Notes: generated by a model not told the origin, from the sequence alone. 64,000 bases of DNA from WHSW01 sp963759295 (GCA_963759295.1 CAVWYT010000011.1:1-64000), one strand, 5' to 3'. Positions 41,635-51,046 are shown, counted from the first letter of the stretch. Numbers and translations are program-made.

Positions 41635-43101
41635 ATGAGCGCGAGCGAGCGGGAGAAGCAGGTCATCGAGGCGACCCCGAGGCAGCTCTTGATCGGCGGC
41701 GAGTGGCGGGACGCGAGCGGTGACGAAACGCTCGGCGTCGAGGATCCGGCCACGGGCGAGATCCTCTGCGAGATCGCCGACGCGACGCCCGACGACGCCA
41801 AGGCAGCGCTCGATGCCGCCTGCGACGTGCAGGCCGAGTGGGCGGCCACGCCGCCGAACGAGCGCTCGGAGATCCTCCACCGGGCGTTTGTCGCGCTCAA
41901 CGAGCAAGCCGAGGACCTCGCCCTGCTGATGACCCTCGAGATGGGCAAGACGGTGGCCGAGTCGAAGGCCGAGATTGCCTACGCGGCCGAGTTCTTTCGC
42001 TGGTTCTCCGGCGAAGCGCTGCGCGTCGACGGCTACTACAAGGTCGCCGGCAACGGCGCCTCCCGGGTCCTGGTCATGCGCCAGCCGGTCGGGCCTTGCT
42101 ACTTCATCACCCCCTGGAACTTTCCGAACGCGATGGGGACGCGCAAGATCGGTCCCGCGATCGCCGCCGGCTGCACGATGGTGGTCAAGCCCGCGCAGCA
42201 GACCCCGCTCTCGATGCTCGCGCTCGCCAAGCTGCTGGCCGACTGCGGGCTGCCGCCGGGAGTGCTCAACGTCGTCACGGGCTCGTCGTCGAGCGCGATC
42301 TCCAAGCCGGTGATCGAGGACCCCCGGTTGCGCAAGCTCTCGTTCACCGGCTCGACGGAGGTGGGGCGCAAGCTGATCGCCCAGGCGGCCGACAACGTGC
42401 TCAAGGTCTCGATGGAGCTCGGCGGCAACGCGCCGTTCTTGATCTTCGACGACGCCGATCTGGACGCTGCGATCGACGGGGCGATGCTCGCCAAGATGCG
42501 CAATATCGGCGAGGCGTGCACCTCCGCGAATCGGTTCCATGTCGCCGACTCGGTCGCGGGCCCGTTCGCCGAGAGGCTCGCGGAGCGCATGGGCGCCTTG
42601 AAGCTCGGCCGCGGGACCGAGGAGGGCGTCGACGTCGGCCCGCTGATCGACGACGACCAGCGCGAGAAGGTCTCCGAGCTGGTCACGGACGCGATCGACA
42701 AGGGGGCCAAATGCGTCGTCGGCGGCGGCGCTCGCGACGGCGCCGGCTACTTCTACGAGCCCACGGTCCTCGGCGACGTCCCGGAGTCGGCCCGGGTCCT
42801 GCGCGAGGAGATCTTCGGCCCGGTCGCCCCGGTGAAGGGGTTCGGCTCCGAGGAGGAGGCGGTGGCGGCGGCCAACGACACCGAATACGGGCTCGTCGCC
42901 TACGTCTACACGAGCGACCTGAAGCGAGCGCTGCGGGTCTGCGAGGGTCTCGAGACCGGGATGATCGGCCTCAACCAGGGAATGGTCTCCAATGCCGGCG
43001 CCCCATTCGGGGGTGTCAAGCAGTCGGGCGTCGGCCGCGAGGGTGGGAACGAGGGGATCGACGAGTACCTCGACACCAAGTACGTGGCGGTGAACCTCTG
43101 A
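41635..43101 (+). CDS. gabD: Succinate-semialdehyde dehydrogenase-type aldehyde dehydrogenase
   Basis: 488 residues with GGAGG five bases before the ATG. Landmarks: LLIGGEWRDASGDETLGVED, PVGPCYFITPWNFPNAMGTR, FTGSTEVGRKLIAQ, MELGGNAPFLIFDD (Glu), RNIGEACTSANRFHVADSVA (catalytic Cys in GEACT) and FGGVKQSGVGREGGNEGIDE, which match the NAD(P)-dependent succinate-semialdehyde dehydrogenase group. It would oxidise succinate semialdehyde to succinate from GABA or related routes. No aminotransferase is adjacent, so other semialdehydes remain possible. Confidence 0.85.
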   Translation: MSASEREKQVIEATPRQLLIGGEWRDASGDETLGVEDPATGEILCEIADATPDDAKAALDAACDVQAEWAATPPNERSEILHRAFVALNEQAEDLALLMTLEMGKTVAESKAEIAYAAEFFRWFSGEALRVDGYYKVAGNGASRVLVMRQPVGPCYFITPWNFPNAMGTRKIGPAIAAGCTMVVKPAQQTPLSMLALAKLLADCGLPPGVLNVVTGSSSSAISKPVIEDPRLRKLSFTGSTEVGRKLIAQAADNVLKVSMELGGNAPFLIFDDADLDAAIDGAMLAKMRNIGEACTSANRFHVADSVAGPFAERLAERMGALKLGRGTEEGVDVGPLIDDDQREKVSELVTDAIDKGAKCVVGGGARDGAGYFYEPTVLGDVPESARVLREEIFGPVAPVKGFGSEEEAVAAANDTEYGLVAYVYTSDLKRALRVCEGLETGMIGLNQGMVSNAGAPFGGVKQSGVGREGGNEGIDEYLDTKYVAVNL

Positions 43102-43129
43102 CCCGTCGCGGGCCCGGCATCCGCTACCG

Positions 43130-43915
43130 GTGACGGGGGCCGCCGACCCGACCCGGATGTTTCGCCTCGACGGGCGGACGGTTGTCGTCACCGGCGCCTC
43201 CTCCGGGCTCGGCCGACGATTCGCCCGCGTCGCCGGCGCCGCCGGGGCATCCGTGGTCGCAGGCGCTCGGCGGCGCGACAGGCTCGACTCACTGGTGGCC
43301 GAGCTGCGCTCGGACGGCGCCCGGTCGGTGGCGATCGGATGCGACGTGACTGTCGACGACGACGTCGAGCGGCTGATCGCCACGGCAGTCGAGGCGACGG
43401 GTCGCCTCGACGTGCTCGTCAACGCCGCCGGGGTCGGGCCCTCCGAGGACGAGGAGCTCGAGTCGCCCGAGCTCTTCCGCCGGGTGATCGCTGTGAACAC
43501 CGTCGGCCTCTATTCGTGCGCCCGCGCGGCAGCCGCCGTGATGCTCGACCGCGAGCGCGGATCGATCATCAACATCGCCTCGATCAGCGGGCTCGTCGCC
43601 GGCGACGGACCGGACACGCCGTCGTACGCCGCCTCCAAGGGGGCGGTGGTCAACCTCACGCGTGAGCTCGCCGTTCGCTGGGCGCCGCGGCGAGTGCGCG
43701 TCAACGCGCTCGCCCCGGGATGGTTCCCGTCGGAGATGACCGCCGCGACCCTGGCCGACGAGTCCGGGCGCCGGTTCGTCGAGCAGCGCACCCCGCTCGG
43801 TCGGGCGGGCCGCCCGGACGAGCTCGACGGGGCGCTGCTCTTCCTCGCCTCCGACGCGTCGAGCTACGTCACCGGCCAGACGCTCGTCATCGACGGCGGC
43901 TGGACCGCACGCTGA
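43130..43915 (+). CDS. Short-chain dehydrogenase/reductase
   Basis: 261 residues. Rossmann motif TVVVTGASSGLGRRFARVA (TGxxxGxG), CDVTVDDDVERLIATAVEAT, the structural LVNAAGVGPSEDEE (NAAG), catalytic Ser in IINIASISGLVAG, YxxxK as SYAASKGAVVNLTREL, and APGWFPSEMTAATLADE. The C terminus ends VTGQTLVIDGGWTAR, as in 3-oxoacyl reductase-like SDRs. Substrate unknown. It follows the semialdehyde dehydrogenase by 28 bases and could share its transcript. Confidence 0.88.
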   Translation: MTGAADPTRMFRLDGRTVVVTGASSGLGRRFARVAGAAGASVVAGARRRDRLDSLVAELRSDGARSVAIGCDVTVDDDVERLIATAVEATGRLDVLVNAAGVGPSEDEELESPELFRRVIAVNTVGLYSCARAAAAVMLDRERGSIINIASISGLVAGDGPDTPSYAASKGAVVNLTRELAVRWAPRRVRVNALAPGWFPSEMTAATLADESGRRFVEQRTPLGRAGRPDELDGALLFLASDASSYVTGQTLVIDGGWTAR

Positions 43916-43947
43916 GCCCGCAGCACTCGCCGAGGAGAGCCGGCCGC

Positions 43948-43953
43948 TAGATT
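43948..43953 (+). promoter_or_regulatory. -10 element TAGATT of the truncated hemoglobin gene
   Basis: TAGATT ends six bases before GTG 43960. No Shine-Dalgarno; leaderless pattern. Confidence 0.55.
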
Positions 43954-43959
43954 CGAGCC

Positions 43960-44427
43960 GTGGGTGACGCGACCCCGACATTGTTCGAATGGGCCGGAGG
44001 GGAGCCGGCGATCCGGCGCCTGATCGACGCCTTCTACGACCGCGTCGAAGCGGACGAGCTGATCTCCCCGTTCTTCCCCGGCGGCGTCGCCGACGCGCAC
44101 CGCGACCACGTCGCGGCCTGGTGGACGGAGGTGTTCGGCGGGCCGCGGCGCTACACGGAGGAGCTCGGCGGCTACGAGTCGATGCTCGCACACCACCGTG
44201 GGCTCGGGATCACGCCCGAGCAGCGCTTTCGCTTCGCATCGTTGATGAGCCTCGCCGCCGACGACGCCGGGCTTCCCGACGACCCGGAGTTCCGCTCGGC
44301 GCTGGTCGCCTACCTGGAGTGGGGAACGCGGCTCGCGCTCCACAACTCCCAGCCCGATGCCGAGGCCGCGCAGCATGCCCCGGTGCCGCGCTGGGGGTGG
44401 GGCGAGGCGCCCCCCTACCGGCCCTGA
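43960..44427 (+). CDS. Truncated hemoglobin, group II
   Basis: 155 residues. TLFEWAGGEPAIRRLIDAFY, the FFPGG-type loop, HVAAWWTEVFGGPRRYTEEL and SMLAHHRGLGITPEQRFRF (proximal His) match trHbO, with the group II Trp at WWTEVFGG. The family binds O2 and acts in peroxide or nitric-oxide defence. The C-terminal tail (PVPRWGWGEAPPYRP) is typical for actinobacterial members. It is next to msrA on the opposite strand. Confidence 0.9.
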   Translation: MGDATPTLFEWAGGEPAIRRLIDAFYDRVEADELISPFFPGGVADAHRDHVAAWWTEVFGGPRRYTEELGGYESMLAHHRGLGITPEQRFRFASLMSLAADDAGLPDDPEFRSALVAYLEWGTRLALHNSQPDAEAAQHAPVPRWGWGEAPPYRP

Positions 44428-44476
44428 GGGCCGGCTCGGCCGCGCGGGCTCGGCGTCGGGGAGAGCCGCCTCGAGC

Positions 44477-44995
44477 TCAGCGCCCGAGCAGCTGTCCGAT
44501 CAGGCCGCTCGCGCCATGGCGCTTTTGGAGGTAGCACTGGTGGTACTCCTCCGCGCGCCAGAACGGCTTCGCCGGCTCGATCTCGGTCACGATCGGGGCC
44601 GAGAACCGCTTGCGGTTGCGCTCCAGCACCCGTCGCGCCGCCGCCGCCTGCTCGTCGCTGTGGGCGAAGACAACCGAGCGATACTGCCAGCCGACGTCCG
44701 GGCCCTGGCGGTTGAGCTGCGTCGGGTCGTGGATCTCGAAGTAGCGCTGCACGAGGTCCTCGTAGGCGATTCGAGCCGGGTCGAACTCGACCTGGCAGAC
44801 CTCGACGTGCCCGGTGGCGCCACCGCAGACTTGCTCGTAGGTCGGGTTCTCGAGCTCCCCGCCCTCGTAGCCGACGGCGGTGTCGACCACGCCGTCGAGC
44901 TCGCGGAAGCGCTCCTCGACCTGCCAGAAGCAGCCGGCCCCGAAGGTGGCCTTCTCGGTGCCGGTACTGCCGCTCGTCTGATTGCCGTTATCCAT
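44477..44995 (-). CDS. msrA: Peptide methionine sulfoxide reductase A
   Basis: 172 residues. Catalytic ATFGAGCFWQVEERFRELDG (GCFW), VAVGYEGGELENPTYEQVCGG-like segment split near residue 45, GHVEVCQVEFDPARIAYEDL and the EYHQCYLQKR resolving region. It reduces methionine-S-sulfoxide. Convergent with the truncated hemoglobin gene, suggesting an oxidative-stress neighbourhood. A GAAGGGA ribosome site lies upstream of ATG 44995. Confidence 0.96.
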   Translation of the reverse strand: MDNGNQTSGSTGTEKATFGAGCFWQVEERFRELDGVVDTAVGYEGGELENPTYEQVCGGATGHVEVCQVEFDPARIAYEDLVQRYFEIHDPTQLNRQGPDVGWQYRSVVFAHSDEQAAAARRVLERNRKRFSAPIVTEIEPAKPFWRAEEYHQCYLQKRHGASGLIGQLLGR

Positions 44996-45072
44996 CTCAT
45001 CCCTTCGATCGTCGCTACCTCATAGTCTGGCAACGGGCCGCAAAATTACGTCCGCGGTCGCCGGAGAGCCGC

Positions 45073-46398
45073 TCAGCCGTGCGGGTGCGCCATCTTCACG
45101 TAGTCGAGCGCCGCGATCAGCACCGCCTCATCGACCCCCTTCTCCCTGGCCACCTCCCGGACCGTGCGGTGCGAGGTCGCCGCCTCCTTGACGATCTCGG
45201 CCGCCCGGTCGTAGCCGATGTGAGGGGTGAGGGCGGTCGCCACCTGGAGCGTCGACTCCGCGTGGCGCTGCAGCATCTCCTCGTTCGGCTCGATCCCGCG
45301 CACGCACCTCTCGTCGAGAAGCCGGCAGGCGGACGTGAGCAGCTTGATCGAGTCGAGCAGGTTGCGGGCGATCAGGGGCACCCGGACGTTGAGCTCGAAC
45401 TGCCCCTGCGAGCCGGCCACCGCGATCGCCGCGTCGTTGCCGATCACCTGATCGCCGACCTGGATCACGACCTCGCAGATCACCGGGTTGACCTTGCCGG
45501 GCATGATCGAGGAGCCCTTCTGAAGCTCGGGCAGGCGGATCTCGGCGAGCCCCGCGCGCGGGCCGGACCCCATCAGGGCGAGGTCGTTGCCGATCTTGAT
45601 CAGCGAAACGCCGACCACCTTGAGGGCGCCGGAGAGCTCGACCAGGGCGTCGCGGTTCGCCTGGGCCTCGAAGCGATCCTGCGGCGCGGAGATCTCGAGT
45701 CCGCTCGCGTCCGAAAGCCCTTGGCGCACGCGCTGAGCGAACTCTGCATGCGTGTTGATCCCGGTTCCGGTCGCGGTCCCGCCGAGCGGGATCTGGCCGA
45801 CCCGGCCGAGCGTGCCGCGGACCCGTTCGGCGCCGAGACGGATCTGGGCCGCGTAGCCCGCGAACTCCTGGCCCAGGGTCACGGGGACCGCGTCCATCAG
45901 GTGCGTGCGCCCGGACTTGACGTGGCCGGCGAACTCCTCGGCCTTCGAGGCCAGGGCGCGAGCGAGCCCGTCCATCGCCGGCAACAGCTCGCCGGAGACC
46001 TCGGCAAGCGCCGCCAGGTGGACGGCCGAGGGGAAGACGTCGTTGGAGGATTGGCCCATGTTGACGTGGTCGTTGGGGTGGGCCTCGTCGCCGGCGAGGC
46101 TCGCGATCACCTCGTTCGCGTTCATGTTCGACGACGTCCCCGAGCCGGTCTGGAAGACGTCGATCGGGAACTGCTCGTCGTGCTCGCCGGCGGCGACCGC
46201 GTCGGCGGCCGCGGCGATCCGCTCGGCGATCCCGGGGTCGAGCTCGCCGAGCTCGGCGTTGACCCTGGCAGCGGCGGCCTTCAGCCGGCCCAGCCAGTGG
46301 ACGACCGGAAGCGGGACCCGCTCCCCGGAGACCGGGAAGTTCTCGACCGCCTTCACCGTCTCGCCGCCCCAGAGCTGGGTCTCCGACTCGACTGCCAT
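45073..46398 (-). CDS. fumC: Fumarate hydratase class II
   Basis: 441 residues, slightly short of the usual 460. Superfamily signature KGSSIMPGKVNPVICEVVIQ with the mobile catalytic loop, QTGSGTSSNMNANEVI, GQSSNDVFPSAVHLAAL, SGRTHLMDAVPVTLGQEF and GTGINTHAEFAQRV. It interconverts fumarate and malate in the citric acid cycle. AGGAGG precedes ATG 46398. No partner genes nearby. Confidence 0.96.
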   Translation of the reverse strand: MAVESETQLWGGETVKAVENFPVSGERVPLPVVHWLGRLKAAAARVNAELGELDPGIAERIAAAADAVAAGEHDEQFPIDVFQTGSGTSSNMNANEVIASLAGDEAHPNDHVNMGQSSNDVFPSAVHLAALAEVSGELLPAMDGLARALASKAEEFAGHVKSGRTHLMDAVPVTLGQEFAGYAAQIRLGAERVRGTLGRVGQIPLGGTATGTGINTHAEFAQRVRQGLSDASGLEISAPQDRFEAQANRDALVELSGALKVVGVSLIKIGNDLALMGSGPRAGLAEIRLPELQKGSSIMPGKVNPVICEVVIQVGDQVIGNDAAIAVAGSQGQFELNVRVPLIARNLLDSIKLLTSACRLLDERCVRGIEPNEEMLQRHAESTLQVATALTPHIGYDRAAEIVKEAATSHRTVREVAREKGVDEAVLIAALDYVKMAHPHG

Positions 46399-46434
46399 TC
46401 GCGCCTCCTGATCACCTCGTGTGCCGCTTCGAGG

Positions 46435-46992
46435 CTAGCGGTTGGATTCGGCCCTGCGGCGCTCCCGGTAGGCGCGCGCCTTGGCACGGTTACCGCACTC
46501 GCCCATGTCACACCAGGTCCCCGAGCGGTTGCGTGAGCGGTCGTAGAACGCCCACTGGCAGTCGTCGGCCGGGCATGCCTTGAGCCGTGGCCAGGTTCCG
46601 TCCTTGATCGCGCCGTGGACGATCGAGAGCAGGGTCGCGATCGCCGCGTCGACGCCATCGCAGCGGGTCACGAGCTCGGCGCCACCGGGATCGAACCGAA
46701 GGCCGATCGCCGCCCGCGCGGACTGCTGGTTGAGAACCGCGAGCGCCGCCGGCGGCGCGGCCTCGCCGCCGTTGTTGGCGAGCAGCAGGTCCCGCAGCGC
46801 CTCGCGCACGGCGACCAGCCGCTCGCGCTCAGCCTCCACCTCGAGGCGCTCGTCGCGCGCCAGGCCGTGGGCCGCCAGCCAGCGGTCGGCGGTGGAGGCG
46901 GAGGCGAGCTCGTCACGGCCCTCCTCGACATCGCGGGTGTTGACGAACTCGCGAACCAGCTCCAGGTCACCGGGTGCCGTCTGCTCTCTCAT
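46435..46992 (-). CDS. CGNR zinc-finger transcription regulator (ABATE domain)
   Basis: 185 residues. The N-terminal ABATE domain begins LELVREFVNTRDVEEG and the C-terminal finger is ACPADDCQWAFYDRSRNRSG with GTWCDMGECGNRAKARAYRE (four Cys, CGNR box). The family are actinobacterial DNA-binding regulators, often autoregulated. A -10 hexamer TAGTAT (47003-47008, minus) lies ten bases before ATG 46992, and two 32-base operator-like repeats fill the region it shares with the divergent peptide gene. Confidence 0.87.
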   Translation of the reverse strand: MREQTAPGDLELVREFVNTRDVEEGRDELASASTADRWLAAHGLARDERLEVEAERERLVAVREALRDLLLANNGGEAAPPAALAVLNQQSARAAIGLRFDPGGAELVTRCDGVDAAIATLLSIVHGAIKDGTWPRLKACPADDCQWAFYDRSRNRSGTWCDMGECGNRAKARAYRERRRAESNR

Positions 46993-47054
46993 AACTGTCT
47001 ACATACTATCACCGGTTATGCTATAACTATCTACAGGAGAACACCGGTTATGAA
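46991..47054. repeat. Two 32-base direct repeats in the CGNR promoter region
   Basis: Unit one is 46991-47022 and unit two is 47023-47054. Each has ATAACTRTCTACA at its start and CACCGGTTATG near its end, with a variable middle. They cover the minus-strand -10 of the regulator and the plus-strand -10 (TATAAC, 47022-47027) of the peptide gene, as expected for an autoregulatory operator. Confidence 0.75.
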
Positions 47055-47063
47055 GAGGGAGGC

Positions 47064-47201
47064 ATGATGAATCCACTGATGGCGCTGCTCTATCTCGACG
47101 CTCGGCAGGCCGAGTTCTCGCGCAGGACGCGCGAGCGGCACGTCGATCCGGCGGCCAACGCACGCGTGAGCCGTTCGCGCAGCTCGCGACTTCGGTTCTA
47201 G
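47064..47201 (+). CDS. 45-residue peptide divergent from the CGNR regulator
   Basis: Translates as MMNPLMALLYLDARQAEFSR and a basic Ser/Arg-rich tail. GGGAGG lies three bases upstream of the first ATG, a strong ribosome site, and the promoter is inside the putative operator. The N-terminal half is hydrophobic; no family recognised. It may be the regulated target or a short leader of a lost gene. Confidence 0.5.
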   Translation: MMNPLMALLYLDARQAEFSRRTRERHVDPAANARVSRSRSSRLRF

Positions 47202-47225
47202 CTGCCGCCCTCCGGGCGCGCCGGA

Positions 47226-47711
47226 TCAGCCGCCGGCGAGCCCGGATTCGCGGCCGCGGTCGAACGCGCTCTGTAGCGACGCGGGGAGCGGCTCGGCGCC
47301 GGCGCCGGTGAAGCCGGCGGCGGAGTCGATCCGCAGCACCAGGTCCCGGTGGATGCCGCCGGTAGCGGACGCTCCGCGCTCGATCGCCCCCTGCAGGTAG
47401 CCGAGCTCGATGAACGCCTGGCGATCCTCGTCGCGCAGGGCGACCCGGTTGAGCGCGGTCGCCGCACCGACCAGCGACCTGCCGACCGTCTGCAGGGTTC
47501 CCGCGGGCTGCTCGTCGACCAGACAGCCGCTGATCGGCGTCTCGCCGTTCAGCCGGACGGCGCCTGGCGCCGCCGCCAGGGCCTCCACGTAGCGGGCGGG
47601 CGGTGCCAGGCACGCGGCCGGGGTCCGGGGCGGCTCGGATGAACCGCAGCCGGTTAGCGCCGCCAGCGCCAGCGTCCCCGCCACCGGAAGCTTGATCCGC
47701 ATCCCGCCCAT
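47226..47711 (-). CDS. Hypothetical lipoprotein
   Basis: About 161 residues. MRIKLPVAGTLALAALTGCG is a lipoprotein signal with lipobox LTGC; the second ATG (47702) starts right at it, so the first ATG (47711) may be spurious. The mature part has two Cys (CLAPP, SGCLVDEQ) that could form a disulfide and a conserved GELGYLQGAIERG-like helix. No family assigned. Divergent from ileS. Confidence 0.6.
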   Translation of the reverse strand: MGGMRIKLPVAGTLALAALTGCGSSEPPRTPAACLAPPARYVEALAAAPGAVRLNGETPISGCLVDEQPAGTLQTVGRSLVGAATALNRVALRDEDRQAFIELGYLQGAIERGASATGGIHRDLVLRIDSAAGFTGAGAEPLPASLQSAFDRGRESGLAGG

Positions 47712-47815
47712 CCTACGGACGACGCCTAGGGCGCCGACCGGGACGCTTCGTGTCTCGGCTCGCCGAGTCCGGTCGCGCGGACCTCGCCGCGGGCGCTTGG
47801 CAGAATCAGCCGCTC

Positions 47816-50800
47816 GTGCCCGGATTCCGACCGGTAGACCCGAAGCAGTCGTTCCCCGCGCTCGAGCGGCGCATCCTCGAGCGCTGGCGCGATGACGACG
47901 TCTTCGCCCGCCAGGTCCGTCAGCGCCGGGAGGCGGGGGCGCCCGTATGGAGCTTCTACGACGGCCCGCCGACGGCGAACGGCCGTCCCGGCTCCCATCA
48001 CGTGCTCGCGCGCGCGTTCAAGGACGTCTATCTCCGCTACCGGGCGATGCGCGGCCACTACGTGCCTCGCAAGGCCGGCTGGGACTGTCACGGCCTGCCG
48101 GTCGAGCTCGAGATCGAGAGGGAGCTCGGGATCTCGTCGAAGACCGAGATCGAGGAGTACGGGATCGCGGCGTTCAACCAGCGCTGCCGCGACTCGGTGC
48201 TGCGCTACGTCGAGGAGTGGAACCGGCTCACCGAGCGGATCGGCTTCTGGGTCGACCTGGACGACCCCTACGTGACGATGACCACCGACTACATCGAGTC
48301 GGTGTGGTGGTCGCTGCGCCGAATCTGGGACCAAGGTCGCCTCTATGAGCGCCACCGAGTGGTCCCGTACTGTCCGCGCTGCGGGACGGCTCTCTCCTCG
48401 CACGAGGTGGCGCAGGGCTATCACGACGTCGTCGACCCGTCCGCCTACGTGCGGATGCCGGTCACCGAGGTTCCGCCGGCGGAGACGATCCCGGAGAGCC
48501 CGGTGCAGCCAGGCGACTACCTGCTCGTGTGGACGACCACCCCGTGGACGCTGATCTCGCACGCCGCGATCGCCGTCGGCGCCGAGATCGAGTACGTGCG
48601 GGCGAGGATCAACCCCGACGCCCCCTCCGCTTCGCGCCCTGGGGAGTCGGGATCCGAGGTCTACGTCGTGGCGAGGCCGCTGGTCGAGCGGGTGCTCGGC
48701 GAGGACGCCGAGCTGCTGGCTCATTTCCCCGGCACGGCGCTCGAGGGGATCCGCTACGAGGCACCGTTTGACTATCTCAAGGGCGAGGACTTCGGCCCGC
48801 TCGGACACTCGGTGCTGCTCGGCGACTTCGTCACCACCGAGGACGGCACCGGCCTCGTCCACACGGCGCTGGCGTTCGGCGAGGACGATTTCCGGCTCGG
48901 CGAGCAGTACGAGATGACGCTTCAGAACCCGGTCCGGCCCGACGGGACCTATGACGAGCGGGTCCCGGACTTCCAGGGGAAGATGGTCTTCGAGCACAAC
49001 CCGGAGATCGTCGAGGCGCTGCGCGAGAGAAACCGCCTCTTCCGGGTCGAGGACTACGAGCATTCCTATCCCCACTGCTGGCGCTGCGGCACGCCGCTGC
49101 TCTACTACGCGAAGTCGAGCTGGTACATCCGCACGACCGAGGTGCGCGACCGGATGCTGGCCGAGAACGAAACCATCGGCTGGCGTCCCGATCACGTCAA
49201 GCACGGGCGCTTCGGGCGCTGGCTGGAGGGCAACGTCGACTGGGCGCTGTCGCGGGAGCGGTACTGGGGAACGCCGCTGCCCGTCTGGGAATGCGAGCGG
49301 GTCGAATGCGAGCGGCGCTTCTGCGCCGGCTCGATCGCCGACCTGACCGAGCGCGGCGGCGTCGTCGGGGAGGACCTGCATCGCCCGTACATCGACGGGG
49401 TGACGATCGACTGCGATTCCTGCGGCGGACCGATGCGGCGAGTCGAGGAGGTGATCGACACCTGGTACGACTCGGGCGCAATGCCGTTCGCGCAGTTTCA
49501 CTACCCGTTCGAGGGGGAGTCGGAGTTCGCGGAGCGCTTCCCCGCCGACTACATCTGCGAGGGCCAGGATCAGACCCGCGGCTGGTTCTACTCGCTGCTC
49601 GCCGAGTCGACCCTGCTCTTCGACCAGACGAGCTACCGCAACTGCGTCTGTCTCGGTCTGATCCTCGATCCCGAGGGCCAGAAGATGTCGACCAGCCGTG
49701 GCAACGTCGTCGATCCGTGGGAGGTGATCGACACCCACGGCGCCGACGCCTTTCGCTGGTACTACCTCAGCTCCCAGCAGCCCTGGGCCGGATACCGGTT
49801 CTCCACCGAGACGGTCGGCGAGTCGCTACGGCAGTTCCTGCTCACGCTCTGGAACACGTACTCGTTCTGGGTCCTGTACGCGAACGCCGAGCGCCTGGGG
49901 GTGGCGGAGGTGGCCGGGTTCGAGCCCGATCGCGAGTCGACCGAGGACCTCGATCGGTGGGCGATCTCGCGCCTGCAGGGGACGGTGCGCGAGGTGATCG
50001 AGCGCATGGATGATTTCGATTGCACGGACGCGGGGGGCGCGATCACCGCCTACGTGGACGAGCTCTCGAACTGGTACGTGCGCTTGAGCCGCCGCCGGTT
50101 CTGGGAGGGCGACCGCGCGGCGTTCTCGACCCTTCGACACTGCCTGGTCGAGGTCGCAAAGCTGCTGGCGCCGTTGACGCCGTTCGTCGCCGAGGAGATC
50201 TACTCGAACCTGCTCGCGGGCGAGGCGGAGGCGTTCGCGGGCGCCCCGGACTCGGTCCACCTCGCCGACTTCCCCACTCCCGACCCGGCGCTCGAGGACG
50301 GCGAGCTCGAGGCGGGCGTCGAGGCGGCGCTGCGCGCGATCGAGCTCGGGCGCGCGGCGCGCGCGCAGGCGAAGGTGAAGGTCCGCCAGCCGCTGTCCAA
50401 GGCGGTGATCGTCGCGACGGAGCTCGAGCGCGCCGAGATCGAGCGGCTCGGCGAGCTGGTCAGGGCCGAGCTCAACGTCAAGCGGCTCGAGTTCGTCTCC
50501 GAGGAGGGCGAGCTGGTGCGCTACGCGGTCAAGCCCAACTACCGCAGCCTCGGCCCGCGGTTCGGCAAGGCGATGCCGCAGGTCGCGGCCGCCGTCGAGG
50601 CGCTCGACCCGAGCCGCGTCGCCGAGGCGATGCGCGGCGAGCGCCGCGTGGGGATCAACGTCGAGGGCGACGAGCACGAGCTCGGGCCCGATGACGTGAC
50701 GCTCGTCATGCAGCCGCTGGAGGGCTACGAGGTCGAGGCCGAGGCCGGGCGCGCGGTGGCGCTGGCGCTCGAGGTCGACGACGAGCTGCGGCGTGAGTCT

Positions 50801-51046
50801 CTCGCCCGGGAGATCGTCCACGCGGTGCAGAACGCCCGCAAATCCCGCGGGCTGGACGTCTCGGACCGGATCAGCCTCACGCTCGGCGGCGATCGGGAGC
50901 TGCTCGACGCCGCACGCGCCCACGAGCCATACATCGCGGGCGAGACGCTCGCCGTCGAGCTCTCCTACGACAGCGCGGACGGCCCCAGCGTCAGCATCGA
51001 GGGCCGCGAGCTGCGAATCCGGATCGAGCTCTCGGCGTCCGCCTAG
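47816..51046 (+). CDS. ileS: Isoleucyl-tRNA synthetase, large eukaryote-like type
   Basis: 1076 residues from GTG 47816. Class I motifs: HIGH-type GPPTANGRPGSHHVLARAFK at about residues 48-67 and KMSTS in GQKMSTSRGNVVDPWEV near residue 622. The editing domain has WTTTPWTLISHAAIAVGAEI and the C-terminal anticodon-binding part has KVKVRQPLSKAVIV. The second and third zinc-type Cys clusters (PYCPRCGTALSS, CWRCGTPLLYYAKSSW) mark the type 2 enzyme, often linked with mupirocin resistance. No T-box leader is visible. The stop overlaps the convergent trxA by four bases. Confidence 0.96.
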   Translation: MPGFRPVDPKQSFPALERRILERWRDDDVFARQVRQRREAGAPVWSFYDGPPTANGRPGSHHVLARAFKDVYLRYRAMRGHYVPRKAGWDCHGLPVELEIERELGISSKTEIEEYGIAAFNQRCRDSVLRYVEEWNRLTERIGFWVDLDDPYVTMTTDYIESVWWSLRRIWDQGRLYERHRVVPYCPRCGTALSSHEVAQGYHDVVDPSAYVRMPVTEVPPAETIPESPVQPGDYLLVWTTTPWTLISHAAIAVGAEIEYVRARINPDAPSASRPGESGSEVYVVARPLVERVLGEDAELLAHFPGTALEGIRYEAPFDYLKGEDFGPLGHSVLLGDFVTTEDGTGLVHTALAFGEDDFRLGEQYEMTLQNPVRPDGTYDERVPDFQGKMVFEHNPEIVEALRERNRLFRVEDYEHSYPHCWRCGTPLLYYAKSSWYIRTTEVRDRMLAENETIGWRPDHVKHGRFGRWLEGNVDWALSRERYWGTPLPVWECERVECERRFCAGSIADLTERGGVVGEDLHRPYIDGVTIDCDSCGGPMRRVEEVIDTWYDSGAMPFAQFHYPFEGESEFAERFPADYICEGQDQTRGWFYSLLAESTLLFDQTSYRNCVCLGLILDPEGQKMSTSRGNVVDPWEVIDTHGADAFRWYYLSSQQPWAGYRFSTETVGESLRQFLLTLWNTYSFWVLYANAERLGVAEVAGFEPDRESTEDLDRWAISRLQGTVREVIERMDDFDCTDAGGAITAYVDELSNWYVRLSRRRFWEGDRAAFSTLRHCLVEVAKLLAPLTPFVAEEIYSNLLAGEAEAFAGAPDSVHLADFPTPDPALEDGELEAGVEAALRAIELGRAARAQAKVKVRQPLSKAVIVATELERAEIERLGELVRAELNVKRLEFVSEEGELVRYAVKPNYRSLGPRFGKAMPQVAAAVEALDPSRVAEAMRGERRVGINVEGDEHELGPDDVTLVMQPLEGYEVEAEAGRAVALALEVDDELRRESLAREIVHAVQNARKSRGLDVSDRISLTLGGDRELLDAARAHEPYIAGETLAVELSYDSADGPSVSIEGRELRIRIELSASA

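Noticed and set aside
45079..46536. 485-codon plus-strand open frame opposite fumC
   Set aside because: It is antisense to fumC and has no recognisable domain or ribosome site.
47712..47815. T-box leader in front of ileS
   Set aside because: The gap is about 100 bases and lacks the conserved T-box antiterminator sequence and a specifier loop.
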